Assembly (NCBI GenBank): GCA_033030425.1
Contig: JAUFSD010000002.1
Span: 2,170,001-2,234,000 of the forward strand
Direction: 5' to 3'
Length of the DNA stretch: 64,000 nucleotides
DNA from: Verpa conica
Lineage: Eukaryota; Ascomycota; Pezizomycetes; Pezizales; Morchellaceae
Positions 24,016 through 38,540 of the stretch are shown one piece after another. Every line of letters starts with the position of its first letter. Position 1 is the stretch's first letter. A program made the position numbers and the translations under genes. The notes beneath the pieces are model-generated. The model was not told where the DNA came from. It searched no databases and saw only the letters and a program-made list of their open reading frames with translations.

Positions 24016-24082
24016 AAGAAAAAAAATTAGTGAATGAATGAATTTATCATAAGTACGAAAAAAAAAAAGAAAAAAATTAGTG
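24016..24082 (-). mobile_element. Tiny retroposed insert with (ATTC)n tail (type B2)
   Basis: The insert 24033-24066 on the minus strand reads CGTACTTATGATAAATTC then ATTCATT. It is flanked by an A-rich direct repeat ending TTAGTG (24016-24032 and 24067-24082), one A different in length. Same 3' end as the 23.7-kb insert, in the opposite orientation. Confidence 0.6.
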
Positions 24083-24453
24083 TTATATATAATGTATACT
24101 ATACTATTACTATATGAACGTCATATCTCAGCAAGAGCACATATCGTGCACGCCCGTTAGGCTTTATAGCCTAGTCTAGGAGTTATTCAGAGACTTTTGT
24201 CTAGTAGTGATGCCTCATAGATCTTATGAAAAGAAGAGAGAAAAAACCAATTAGTGCCCACTAGATTTTCTTAGAACCAATAAACTAGTAATGAGATTTT
24301 ATATATAAATACCAGCCCAAGTGCGCATACCTTTTGATATTTTCTCTCTTCCTTATAAAACTTTCTGCATTGAAAGAGCATACCCATATACCGACAGTCA
24401 AGATAAAGAACAAACCTTTTCCCGCGATAGTATTTATATTATACTCAACAAAC

Positions 24454-27400
24454 ATGTCAGGACCTTCATATTTTTTCAAGACCCGCCACATTTTGTGGAT
24501 CCTCTGCCTCTTATCTATTTCCTTTGCTGCACCTCAAGGTGCAGAGACAAACTCCACCGAGGTTGATACTAGTGCCATTCCGTATACCCATCACGATATC
24601 TCACCCTACGCTATGAGTAACGTGGAAATCTGCAAATCCCTCCCATTCGCCCCGACACAGTTAAACTACCGACGTAGTGGAACAGACGACTGGCTCAAGC
24701 AGTACACTCTCGAAAACAAGGACCGTGAATATTTCAAGAAGCACGGCCTTCCGGCAACAATTGCATACGACTTCCTTGGCGATACCAACTTCAAATGCGC
24801 AATTGGAGTTCAGAGCTCATGTACCGCTCAATGCTTAAACATTGTCGGACATATCGAGAACCTTGAGCTGGCAAGAAGAGTGTATTTTACACTTGCTTCT
24901 GTCGGGCATTTCGTCGCCTCAGTCGATATCATTCACAACTCGATGCAGGCTGCACAAAACAACGTTGGTCTCATGGCTGGTAGAATGTCATACACATTCT
25001 ACTGGTTCCGACCTAGCGCCGACGAGCTCCAGCGGATAGCAGCATTCAACCAACTTGCCGAAGTGTCTCTCTGGGCCGCCCAATCCACTCTTAATGCCAT
25101 TATGCCGCTCATTCCATGGTCTAGCATGAGGAACTGGGTGGTCACTAAAATTTACGAGAAAGAGCAAGGTAGCCGTCTTACTCCGAACCAAGGATCACAT
25201 ACCAACATGGCTCCTTCCCCGGGTGGTGACCCAGCCTCCGAGACTCAACTCGTTCGGTATACCGGTAACGGGTATATACCCGATGACCAAGTCTCCGAGA
25301 CTCAACTCATGCGGTATACCGTCAACAATGGATATTTGCCCGACGCACCATACACTCTACGTGTTCCCGCTCGTTTTGGTGGCCCTTTGTGGTGGAATCC
25401 AGATGGTGTTTCACTGGCCAATTGGTGGTATAATAACGGCAAGCTTGATGGAAGACTCAACAAGCAAGAGTTTTATGGAGAATGGGAAGGAAACCAGATG
25501 ATGAGGTATAATGAAAAGCAGCCTGGAGAAGAGGACAACATGCTTTACCGACATGGCTGGTTTCCTGATTTCCGTGCTCGCTGGAATGTTCATGGTTTCA
25601 CAGAGGCTGCTTCCCACGCCTGGAAAGACTTTAAGGACCTTTGTTCCGGTACCTTATATGGTTGGAGGCGATTTATTCACGGAATCTGGCCTTCAAAGGA
25701 AGCCAAAAAGATGCAGGAAGAGCACTTTGACGGTTACGGAAAGGTTGATGGACACACAGTCACTCGTCAAATCTGGAATGAAGGTATGGACGAGAAGAGA
25801 GACTGGTTGGCGAGAGTTGCTGCCGGTGAAGATATCCCCGAAGACCAACGCCGACAACAGCCTGTTGGAAGCCTCGAACCGGAAGATATCAGCTATATCA
25901 CCTATCTCCGTACCAAGGGCAAGCTCGACCCATCCACTAAGCTTAGTGATGATCAGAGACTTGCTAGTTGGGGGCCAACAACCGAACGACAGGCTCTAGG
26001 AAGATATGAAGGGTGGGACTCATATGACCAGTACCACCTCGAACAGATTGCAAAGACATGGCCTATTCCAGATGAGCCCGAAAAGGTCTGGGCGGAAGAT
26101 ACTTCCGAGACCCAGAAGGCTCCCTATATTGCGTCCTCGGTCTACAAGGCTACAGAACGTGTCTCTGTAGTTGCACGGGTACTTTTCCCGATAGCACACT
26201 ATGGAGTAATGAGGTCTATGGTTATGAGTATGTTCTCGAGTTGGTCAGGAAATGACTCACCTAGAGAATTGAATGAGATGGGTTTGCAGTGGTATGTTCA
26301 AGAGTCGGGTCGGGTCGCCCGAACTGCTCTGAAAGAAACGGTGAACCGAGTCATGCGCTCGGAGGGCATTCAAGAAGATGGATCTACCGAGTTAGTTGAT
26401 CTTCTCGCTCTCGGTAGCTATCTTCCGGCAACTGATGGAGTTCTCGGGGCCTGGACTACCGCCGACGTTGAGAAGTACGTTTTCCTCCCGAATTATCATT
26501 GACTCTACAGATTTACTTACCATTTTATAGTACCCTCACGAAGAACATCTTCTACAAGACCCTCAACATTGCCATGAACTCCCAGAAGATGTACATCTCC
26601 TGCACCAGCGACTTCAAAAAGGCAAAGGGCAAGCGACCACTTTTGCTCCCCAATCCCCTCAAAGATACCGAACCCGTCAAGACCTGCGCCGAAGACAATC
26701 TTGGCCCTCAGGATCGCAAAGCCTGTATCGACAATGTCGCAGTTTGCTACATGTACCGCTGGAACGATCGCGGTATTATCATGTCTCATACCGTTGAGGA
26801 TCCCTTCGGTTTCGATGAGCTCGCCCACGATCCATGGAACCTTAACGCCACGGATATCATTACCTCTTCTTTCTGGTCCCACGTTATGGGACTTCGTGAT
26901 GTCTCACTTGCATCAAAGCTCTCCATCCTTAACGATGGACCGACCGTCGAACAAGCCGCAGATCCACAAACCCCCGGCCTGTTCACCCTTCCCATCTGCC
27001 TCTCGAAATACAACTGGAACACCCAAACCAACAAAGAAGGCCTGATAGACGACTTGGATCTATACAGCTCCCGCAAAGCCCTTCCATGCTACTGCGGAAG
27101 TCTCGGTAGAGATACTGTTGCTGTCTGGCATGCCATGGGTATTATCGGAACCGTCGCAACAAACGCCTATGCGAAAACCGTATGTCCTGCTCAGATCAGC
27201 ACGAAGATCCAAGACTGGTTGGAGCGCTATGTTGCCTATTGTCAACTCGGTATCCACAAATCTTCCATCTTGAAGAAGTACAAGAGTGGGAGAGATGGAA
27301 TGTGTGATGCGGTCATAGCTGAGCTGGAAGGTTCCCAGATTGTTTCTACTTTGGACCTCGAGCCCGAACACCGCATTGCTTTCAAGTGCAAGATCAAGGG

Positions 27401-27611
27401 TGACAAGAGGAAGAAATGCAAAGCTTATGCAGGGACCCCGGTATCTAAGGTTTGGGACGAGACTATCGACGCTATTCGGGAACGGAAGCAGAAGGAGTTG
27501 GAGGAAGGGAAGAAGGTAGTTTTTGAGGAGGATGATGAGGAGGAAATGGAATCTGTGGGGGACTTTGATGAGGAGGTAGAGGAGGATATTGAAGAACTCG
27601 AGTCGAGATAG
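24454..27611 (+). CDS. Large secreted protein of unknown function
   Basis: Exons 24454-26474 and 26531-27611 (56-nt intron, strong GTACGT donor) give 1033 aa. The start chosen is the first ATG that precedes a good signal peptide (HILWILCLLSISFAAPQG). The N-terminal domain has paired cysteines (NFKCAIGVQSSCTAQCLNI) and a conserved-looking helical block (LARRVYFTLASVGHFVASVD). A short internal duplication occurs as ETQLVRYTGNGYIPDD and ETQLMRYTVNNGYLPDA, with a third related RYN... unit. The C-terminal exon is also Cys-containing and ends in a very acidic tail (EEDDEEEMESVGDFDEEVEE). I do not recognise the family with certainty; fungal secreted DUF proteins of similar design exist. A TATA-like box lies about 145 bp upstream. 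Confidence 0.8.
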
Positions 27612-28611
27612 ATGGTTTCCACTACTCCTCTCGAAGACTAAATATGACTCTTGGAGGTGGGTTTCTTTGTTTCTTGATATCTTAGGTATCAAGGTTATTC
27701 GTGTTTAATTAGTGATTTTAACTTGTATTGTTTAAAGGCTTAGAGAAAGGATTTTAGAGAGAATTTATAGCCTCCCAAATATTCTTGATTTATATCCCTT
27801 GAGATTTTGTTTCCTAGGAAGAGTTAGAAGCATCAGGTTTGATACCCAGGACTTTATTCTCTGCGGCGTATAAAAGCTTGTATAAGATAATAGGAATTTA
27901 TTAGTGATCTTGTATAACCCTCTATACAGAGTGAAAATATCAATGCATACGTATTCTAGTACCAGTTTCGTGAATCTCTTTGGCCTATATTAGTACTGAA
28001 GTAGACGAAGAGATTTGTAAATGACACAAGGATAGAACCTTATGCAGTGTATACATAATCTTGCTTATATGTATATTTTTATAGATCTATTGTGCATAAC
28101 TACTCCTGTCAGGGTCTACGCCATACTGGCTGACCTCATAAGGATGAAATGACTTATATACCAGATCATAAAGCCACTTTTTAGCCTATATATCCACTAA
28201 TTCCTACTACCTTTTTTCGTCCAGCAAATTCGGTCCCCCCAGCCCATGCGAATCCAGTTTAAGAAAATGACCAATAAAGTCAGCGAAAAGAAAAGCGAAG
28301 AAAAAGCCGGCCAAATATTGAAATTCCCCACCGTATTGACAAAGAACCCCGGTAGACAACTAGCAGAAATCCACCCAATACGCAATACCACGCCTAAAAA
28401 ATCACCTAAACCGCTGCCTTGCCACCGCTCCCAGTCGTAAGGACGAAAAAAGGGACACGATGCTATGTAACTTAGATGGTTGATATGGCTATATAAAAAA
28501 AAAAAAAGAGAGCAGGAAAGAAAAGAGAAATTATGATCATAAGGCAGCCATAGTCTTAGTCCTCGTATCGAAACTTTCGTAAAAACCACTAGTCCCATTC
28601 CAAACTCATTG
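27612..28611. other. Intergenic between convergent genes
   Basis: 1 kb with the 3' UTRs of the secreted-protein gene (+) and the hydrolase (-), and an A-run at 28495-28507. The open frames here have no support. Confidence 0.5.
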
Positions 28612-29949
28612 TCATCTCCCATCCGTATTCTCTGTCTCCATCCCCTCTGTCGCAATATACTCTAAGAAGAAAGGCACCACTCCGCCCGCATACTTCTGCC
28701 ATCCTTCAGGTCCCATGTGTTGATCAAATGTATGGCCGAGCCCATTTACGATGACCAGTTCACTCCTGACCCCGACTTCCTTAAGCATACGGTCACACTC
28801 GATGGTCTCACCGGGTGGGACCGCTCTGTCAATGCTACCATGAATTAGGTATGAAGGCGGAAAGGTACTTGAAATGTGAAGCTGAGGGAAGAGACAATTC
28901 GCTTCTGGTGGGATGGCGTCTGCTATGCGTCGCCAGTCATAGTCTTCTTCCTCTACAGAGACTCCAGATTTAGTAGCAACGGTACGAAGACGTTGGCCGA
29001 GCCCTTCTACACCAGTTAAGAAGTCTAAGTATCGTCCTGATCGAAGTAGTGTTATGTAAAGTGTGAGAAGCCGGTCAGAGTATCCGGGAATAGCGCGTGT
29101 ATTATCATCAAAGCTCATTGGACAGTCCGCGATTGGTGAAACAGTATCTCTAGCTTCTAGGCCACCAGGGGCCATAAATCGGGCACAAGGCCCAATGTCT
29201 AGGTCTCCCTTTTGAGCGTCAGGAGTATGCAAGTAGAACGGATCTAGCAGGTTTCCTCCAGTACCGTAGAGGGAGAAGAAGCATTTTGGCCTAGGATCTG
29301 CATAGAGTGCAGCGAGGCGGGCAGGGTATGCACCTGCACTAGCACCTGCAACGGCGAGGTGGTCGGGAGAGATGTGGAAGTTGAAGGGGTCACCGGGATA
29401 GCTGGAGGACGAGAGTGCGGGGTTGAGTTTTTCCGCTATGAAGTTGAACAGGTTTTTGACATCGACGAGGATATCATGTGCTGAGCATGGAAACAAGAGA
29501 CGATAATCGGCTGAGATGAAGGCTATTCCCTGAGCGAGAACGTCGGCTGCGAGTGGAGCAGGTGATTGCGTCAGCCAACTAACTTTCCCGAATCGTAGCA
29601 GTAGCAGGAGAAGCAGGAGGAGCAGGAGAAGAAGCAACGGCCACTACCACAAGAAAAGAAATACAACCAACGTACCCTTAAAATCCCTTGGATAGAACTC
29701 TCTGTTACCAGCAGTCAAACCTCCCCCATGAAAGAAGACCACAGCAGGTATAGGTACAGGGCCAATAGGGGCAGAGTTTGTAGATTGGCCCTCCAGCATT
29801 TGATTCACCCTCTTCATCAGAAGAGCGATAGTATTCTTAGCGGCACCGGACCTGCCATGGCTACTTGTCGGCTCTCCAACACTTGGGAAGGTGAGATCGA
29901 ACTTGATGTTGATGCCGTTGATGCGTGAGTAGGTGAATGTCCGGTTCAT
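28612..29949 (-). CDS. Alpha/beta hydrolase fold-3 (HSL-like) esterase
   Basis: Exons 29676-29949 and 28612-29582 give 414 aa. The oxyanion-hole motif HGGGL is in exon 1 (VVFFHGGGLTAGNREFYPRD). Exon 2 carries ISADYRLLFP, the nucleophile elbow GASAG, the acid in HGSIDRAVPPGE, and the His in NGLGHTFDQH. The catalytic triad is complete. Such enzymes hydrolyse small esters or act in detoxification; the substrate is unknown. No signal peptide, so probably cytosolic. The 93-nt intron is full of CTTCTCCTG-type microsatellite sequence. Confidence 0.85.
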
Positions 29950-30442
29950 AGTGGGGGGAGGGGGGTTGTGGTGGCGGGGGGGGGTGAAAGATACTGGAGG
30001 GCTAAATAGATGGTGGGGCTTTTTGGCTGCTACAACCTAGGAGAGGTGGAAGCGGAGCTGTCTGTCTGTACGTACAGAACAGCACAGTGCAATATGTCAA
30101 GTAGACGGAGGCGATAAGCACCCAGGTCCCGCAGAGCCGCATAGAAGGAGGAGTATCACGTGTAGGGTCTCATGTGTACGCCGAGTGGGGTATTTCGCTA
30201 CAGTATCTGAAAGCCACCGAAAGCCACTCATATGTCTGCTCAGCCACCACAGCCCACAGCCCACCACTACTAGTGTAACCCTAACCTGCAATTTTCATCT
30301 GCAACACCAAAAGTTCTACTTTTTCTCTAAAGAGCCTCTCGTTCCAACGCCAACCTCACCCACCCTTCAATCCTTTGAAATTCCCCGCTAGTCGGCTCTA
30401 ACCGCCCCTGTCAATCCTAACACCCGAATAGCAATTTATAAA
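29950..30442. promoter_or_regulatory. Divergent promoter region, hydrolase / GAR1
   Basis: 493 bp between the starts. It includes a G-rich run around 29950-29985 just before the hydrolase start. Short frames on both strands (30097-30391) are not supported. Confidence 0.4.
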
Positions 30443-31351
30443 ATGAGCAGAGGAGGATTCCGTGGCGCCCGGGGGGGTGGTGACAGAGGTGGTCGCGGTG
30501 GATCTTTCGGCGGAGGTGGATTCAGAGGTGAAGAGTGTTTTTTTTAATTACTACCTTGGAGGAAAATTCTAATTGAGAGATTAGGTGGTCGTACTGGGTT
30601 CCAGGCACCTTCTGGTCCCCCAGATACCGTATTAGGTCCGTACCTGATTTCCATCCACCCCGCAATTGGTGCCCTTATAGCTAATTAGGATCTGAAACAG
30701 AAATGGGAAAGTTCATGCACGCTTGCGAAGGCGAGATTGTCTGCCAGTCCATCAACACAAAGATTCCGTACTTCAATGCGCCAATTTACCTTGAGAATAA
30801 GGTATACAATGACCCTTCTCTTTTGTCAATTGGATTTCTACTCCAATATATACATGTCCACCTGGAACTAACAACTCTAATTAAAACACTATAGTCTGTC
30901 ATTGGCAAAGTCGATGAGATTCTTGGCCCCATGAACCAAGTCTACTTCACTATCAAGCCCCAGGATGGCATTGTCGCTGCTTCCTTCAAGGAAGGCGACA
31001 AATTCTATATCGGCGGTGATAAGCTATTGCCTTTGGACAGGTCCTCACCCACTCTCACCCACTCTCGCCCTATAAACTAACAAGCTGCATAGGTTCCTCC
31101 CCAAACCAAAAGCAGTCGGCCCCAAGGGCCCCAAGCCCGCTGGTGGTCGTGGAGGCTCCCGGGGGGGTCGCGGAGCTCCTCGTGGTGGCCGTGGTGCACC
31201 CAGAGGTGGAAGAGGTGGATTTACGCCCCGTGGTGGACGGGGAGGATTTACTCCACGTGGTGGATCAAGAGGTGGTTCTGGTGGATTTACTCCGAGGGGT
31301 GGATCTCGTGGTGGATTTACACCGCGTGGAAGGGGACGTGGTTCTTACTGA
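30443..31351 (+). CDS. GAR1: GAR1, H/ACA snoRNP subunit
   Basis: Five exons: 30443-30527, 30585-30635, 30689-30801, 30895-31040 and 31093-31351, giving 217 aa. A Gly/Arg-rich N-terminus and a long RGG tail (repeated [11 protein letters not shown] units) frame the central core, [16 protein letters not shown] to [19 protein letters not shown], diagnostic for Gar1. GAR1 is the nucleolar/Cajal-body subunit of the pseudouridylation complex with Cbf5, Nop10 and Nhp2, and binds Cbf5 directly. Length and RGG-core-RGG order are typical. Confidence 0.95.
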
Positions 31352-31871
31352 GGGAGAAGTTTGTACGTTTTGAATTAGGGTTTTGATCTGAGGGGTAAAA
31401 ATGGTGATAGTAGGGGTGAAATTTTTAGTGTGGCTTCCTTGTTCTGAACTTTTTGTACAATACGAAATAAATAAGTATCCTAGCTCTGCTGGTCTGGGAC
31501 CTTTTGCAACAACCCTACCAAAAACCTTTTCCAAGACCCAAGCATGTAGTATACCATGTACCAAATTGCCCAAAAGTAAATGATTCTCAATATGATATCA
31601 AACAAGCAAGTAATCCACAAAACATTAACAAAATACAGTAGCTATATATACTCACAGGGAACTCGTTGGTCTTTCCTCAACGGTTCCCTTCTTAGAAATA
31701 TATCAAAACCAGCTCCATATCGATAAGGCAACCGCCCCCCCCTCCCCTCCTTCCATCATGATACCGAAATAAAGACCCTAGCCAACACCCAACTCCATTT
31801 ACATGTTCAAATCCTTTTTTTCCAACCCCCTCCAAACAAATAATATGTACCCCTCTTCCATAATAACCCAC
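31352..31871. other. Intergenic between convergent GAR1 and ZNF511-like genes
   Basis: 520 bp of 3' UTR sequence, pyrimidine-rich near 31730-31760. Nothing else recognised. Confidence 0.5.
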
Positions 31872-32864
31872 TCACCTCATCCCAGCTCCCTTCCTTCCTC
31901 CAAACCTCACACTCGGTGGTACAAGCTTCATAGCACTCATAGCACTTGCAACATCAACCATATCAACCTCCTTCACCTCCTCAAGCCTTTTCTTCCCATT
32001 CTTCTTCTCTTGGTCTTTCTCCATTTCCATCTTCTCATTTTCCGGAGCTACTTCCGGCTCCTCTTCCTCCTTGATACCGACTGGTCTCTTGCGACGGTTT
32101 GGATCCTTCTGCTTAGGACTCGGGTTCTTCCCGCCGAGCTTCTGAGGTTTATTTGGTGTTGTTGGTGCGTCAGCAGCAGCAGGAGTAGTTGTGGTAGTTG
32201 ATGAGGCGGTACGCTGGGAGCGTGTGAGGAGGGTTGTGTGGTTATCAATTCCCCATTGAACAATGCCCCAATTATACTCCTACCAAATCATCAGCAAACA
32301 ATAAAAGAGAGGAAGAGAGATAAAGCGATTCTACAAACCTTAGGGAAATGATGTTTATCGATAACATGTCTCCTTCTCTTTTGCGGCGTTGAACAAAACC
32401 GCTCACAGCCCTCCACAAAGCACCCATACTAGATCATCACCCAACAATTAGTTTCCCTCATCCAATAACTGAACAAGAATCAAGCACACACACACCCCTT
32501 TCTCCCCCCTCTCTCTTCTCAGTTCTTGTAAAGGATCGTGATGCTCCGCAATATGTAACTCTAAAAACCTCCCGCTAGGGAAGTTCTTTCCACACTCCAA
32601 ACACCGATTGGTATGCGCCTGTGCGTAGTGGCTTTCAAATAGCTCATGGCTCGCGAAAGCTGTGCCCGCGCATGACGGTGGGAGAAAACAAGTTATCGCT
32701 GGTGCGGAGGCGCTGTGGGTGCTGGACCGGGAGTGTTTGGTATCATGTGGGTTTGTAGGGACGATGTCGCCGTCTTCATCGGGGGCAGAGGACGGGGCAA
32801 AGATAGTCCATGTAGTTGATGCGGTTGATGCCGCAGAGTCTGAACGGAGGCGTTTTTGTGACAT
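31872..32864 (-). CDS. C2H2 zinc-finger protein, ZNF511-like
   Basis: Exons 32496-32864, 32339-32428 and 31872-32279, all phase 0, give 288 aa. A Ser-rich N-terminus is followed by three C2H2-type fingers: CFLPPSCAGTAFASHELFESH, then CLECGKNFPSGRFLELHIAEH, then CFVEGCERFCSTPQKRRRHV, the last running on to IDKHHFP. The finger order and spacing match ZNF511 and its fungal relatives. The C-terminus is Lys/Glu-rich with a conserved-looking end (DVASAMSAMKLVPPSVRFGG). Molecular role unclear; nucleic-acid or protein binding in the nucleus is inferred. The exon 1 donor lies in a GTGTGTGTG run, which could allow variable splicing. Confidence 0.8.
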
Positions 32865-33337
32865 TATAGGGAGGAGCCTTTTTAATCTATCTTTTATTTG
32901 GAGGATGGAATTGTTCTTTTGAAAGGTGGGGAATGATGGGGTGATTTGCTCCTTATATCACTTTTTTTGGTGGTGATTGTGTAAATATGGAGGGTTACAT
33001 TACTGCACTTATCGAAAGTACATGGAATGTTGGGTTGGCCAATAAACAGAAGCAGACGATGGCTTTTCTTACAAGCGGACAAGACACTGCGCTGCCAACG
33101 CATCAAATTCGGGGCAGAAACCCTAGCTACCTTCTTCCTCTTCTTTACTCGCCATTACCACCTATCTTAGGTATTGTCTAAAATACAATTCAAATCCCAC
33201 GTCTCCACTTTCTCCGGTTTTTGGTACAGTTGCTGTAAATGTCAGAAAAAGGTGATAAGAAATACAATAGGTTGAAAAATTCAAAAAAAACAATCAAAAC
33301 GTCATGCATCATCACCCGGATCGTCCCCCCTCCCCGA
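32865..33337. promoter_or_regulatory. Promoter of ZNF511-like gene and 3' end of CEF1
   Basis: 473 bp between two minus-strand genes. Short frames only; no element recognised. Confidence 0.4.
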
Positions 33338-36375
<3,038 letters not shown>

Positions 36376-37039
36376 CAGAGCTGTTTTTCAAGCTCTTTGT
36401 AGAAATCGAGTTGCTTGATGTTTTTCTCCCTCCTAAATTTCTCGGAGTCTTCATCCCCAATAAATTTAATGTCTAGATTAAATAATCGTGTGGCCAGTGA
36501 TGGCCTCTTTGACTTTGTACTAGGTCTCAGGGGGGAGTATAACCAGTAAATATTTATATAGGATTCATCATTGGATATGTCGTGTCTTTTTCGCGGCTTT
36601 CAGTTTTAACGACTATACAGAAATATCATTAGCCTAGTTCTTTTTATAGTAACTCATTACATATTTAAGGGTATATTGTATACACACTCAAAGTGCCTCT
36701 TTAATGCGCCGCTGGTAATACTATAACCAAAGAACCAACCATATCCTTGCTTCTTGCGTTGTACTGATTGGTCTTGGAAGAGTGACCCTCCAAGTAAATA
36801 TTCAATTTGTTTAGCTCTGCCCTGACCACCCTATTATCATCATCATCAAGGATTAAACACCGGACAGCTTGACCATCCCATGCCCCTCAGAACTGAAATT
36901 AATTCAGAAATCCTTGAGATTGAGCTCCAGTGCCTTGTGGCCGTTGTCGTCAATAACGTTCTTGCCAATGCTTACTGACGAAGCTGGCTCGTATGCGGAT
37001 ACAAGTTTATCAAGGGACTCTAGAGTACCGGGAGACCAA
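36376..37039 (-). pseudogene. Decayed 2OG-Fe(II) oxygenase gene
   Basis: Three coding-like pieces on the minus strand. 37039-36904 reads YWSPGTLESLDKLVSAYEP. 36886-36665 contains GAWDGQAVRCLILDDD, AELNKLNIYLEGH and DMVGSLVIVLPAAH, then a TAA stop in frame followed by RGTLSV. 36520-36376 contains NLDIKFIGDEDSEKFRRE. The middle piece matches the fungal 2OG-Fe(II) oxygenase core around KLLIYExGxxFKPHxD...GTLVVxLPS. The iron-binding H-x-D is lost and a lysine-like codon after LPAAH is now a stop. The pieces are not joinable by normal splicing, and the foldback element begins right after the first piece. Confidence 0.5.
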
Positions 37040-37041
37040 TA

Positions 37042-38178
37042 AAGGGTTTCACCGAGATCCCGATCAGTACCAGGATTCCGACCATCTGAGACATTTTTCG
37101 CTCTTTGCAACCATACATACAATAGTAGTGAAAGAATGTATATAAAATAGATATAAAGTGATATCAGGGAGTTCATATAGGTAGTCTTTAGGGGAGTAGG
37201 CAGCCCCCCCATGCCCTAGGCGCCAATGAGAGGCTAGTTTAGGGGCCCGATTTTGGAGGTTTTTAGACCATGCTTTTATAAAAGGTGGAACCAGATGATA
37301 GGTAATGCCCAAGTAGGTCAATAAAGTGTCAGAAATTACATATATATAGTTAGAGAGTGCACTCTGAGAATGGGGGGGTATGGGTAATACCCCTTCATGT
37401 AGTATACCTCCCCAAAGTCCAAAAAATAGCGATTTTTTACCTATTTTAGGGGGGGGTATGGCCCAGAGAGTGATATACAATAGCTTTAGTATATGATCTG
37501 TAATATATAGAATACATCTCTAGGAGGTATAGTGAGTCTAAAATCTATTTTATGAGGCTATAACAGCATTAGCTCCTGCAGTATAGCATATTGGTCAAAA
37601 TCCGGGTTTTTTTTGTATGGGTAATAGAATACTAGGTGATAGCAGGCTACTCTTACACCCTAGTGACTCCTAGATAACATATTTATCATTCTATAGGCTA
37701 TAGATAATACCCCTAATAAGTATAGCTCATTCTATAAGGTGCTTATATATCACCTTCTGGGCTACATCCCCCTAAAATGGGTAAAAAATCGCTATTTTTT
37801 GGACTTTGGGGAGGTATACTACATGAAGGGGTATTACCCATACCCCCCCATTCTCAGAGTGCACTCTCTAACTATATATATGTAATTTCTGATACTTTAT
37901 TGACCTACTTGGGCATTACCTATCATCTGGTTCCACCTTTTATAAAAGCATGGTCTAAAAACCTACAAAACCGGGCCTTTTTTAGGCCCCTAAACTAGCC
38001 TCCCATTGGCACCTAGGGCTTATAGACTTCCTAATTAACTAAAGACCACCTAAATTATTTGTCTAATAATTACTATATTTACCTCTGTCTCTCTTAGTTT
38101 ATATGGGGGGCCCTCAGAGCGAAAAATGTCTCAGATGGTCGGAATCCTGGTACTGATCGGGATCTCGGTGAAACCCTT
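37042..38178. mobile_element. 1137-bp foldback element with ~410-bp terminal inverted repeats
   Basis: Left arm 37042 to about 37453 and right arm about 37767-38178 are inverted copies. The outermost 63 bp, starting AAGGGTTTCACCGAGATCCC, are identical between arms. Further in they stay alignable but carry substitutions and indels: the same peptide frame (SQSALSNYIYVISDTLLTYL) can be read from both arms. The element is bounded by TA on both sides (37040-37041, 38179-38180), as expected for a Tc1/mariner-type TA target. The ~310-bp centre is AT-rich and encodes no transposase, so the element is non-autonomous. Confidence 0.8.
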
Positions 38179-38180
38179 TA

Positions 38181-38540
38181 CACTTAGAAATTCCATTAGA
38201 AATTACTTATCACCAAAAGATGAGAAGAGGCTATGAATCTCACCCTATAATATTTTTACTGCTACAATAGAAGAATGCCAATTCATCACAGGAAATACCT
38301 TTCAGCTCCCCTCTATATGAGTTGTTGATATCAGGGGCACATGTCTAGGTAGCGTAAAGTAAATACAATTATATTCTATACCACTATCAATGTAAAGGAA
38401 TGCTGGAATGGAACATAATTTAGATATGAAGTTAGGAGGCAAACACTCTGAGCCGGGTAAATTACCCCATATCATGAGAGTAATTGCGGGGAAACATATG
38501 CTCTTACCAATTGATCATTGGATCTCATCAAAGCAACAGA
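38181..38540. other. Intergenic, foldback element to GNAT gene
   Basis: 360 bp. No recognisable gene; may contain further decayed sequence of the 2OG oxygenase. A 61-aa frame at 38408-38593 overlaps the GNAT start in another frame and is not supported. Confidence 0.4.

Larger units (their letters stand above)
22425..24453. other. AT-rich intergenic region with small retroposed inserts
   Basis: Two kilobases between the P450 and the secreted-protein gene. Contains the inserts at 23644-23733 and 24016-24082. A related but unflanked stretch at 23178-23205 reads ATGAATGAATTAGTCATAAA. A TATA-like TATATAAATA at 24301-24310 probably belongs to the downstream gene. No coding sequence recognised. Confidence 0.5.

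Noticed and set aside
14653..24453. Biosynthetic gene cluster around the P450
   Set aside because: No synthase, transporter, regulator or other tailoring enzyme is found within about 10 kb upstream or several genes downstream.
37064..37998. Two frames encoding the same 60-residue peptide on opposite strands, taken first as a duplicated gene
   Set aside because: They are the two arms of the foldback element; the shared peptide follows from the inverted repeat.
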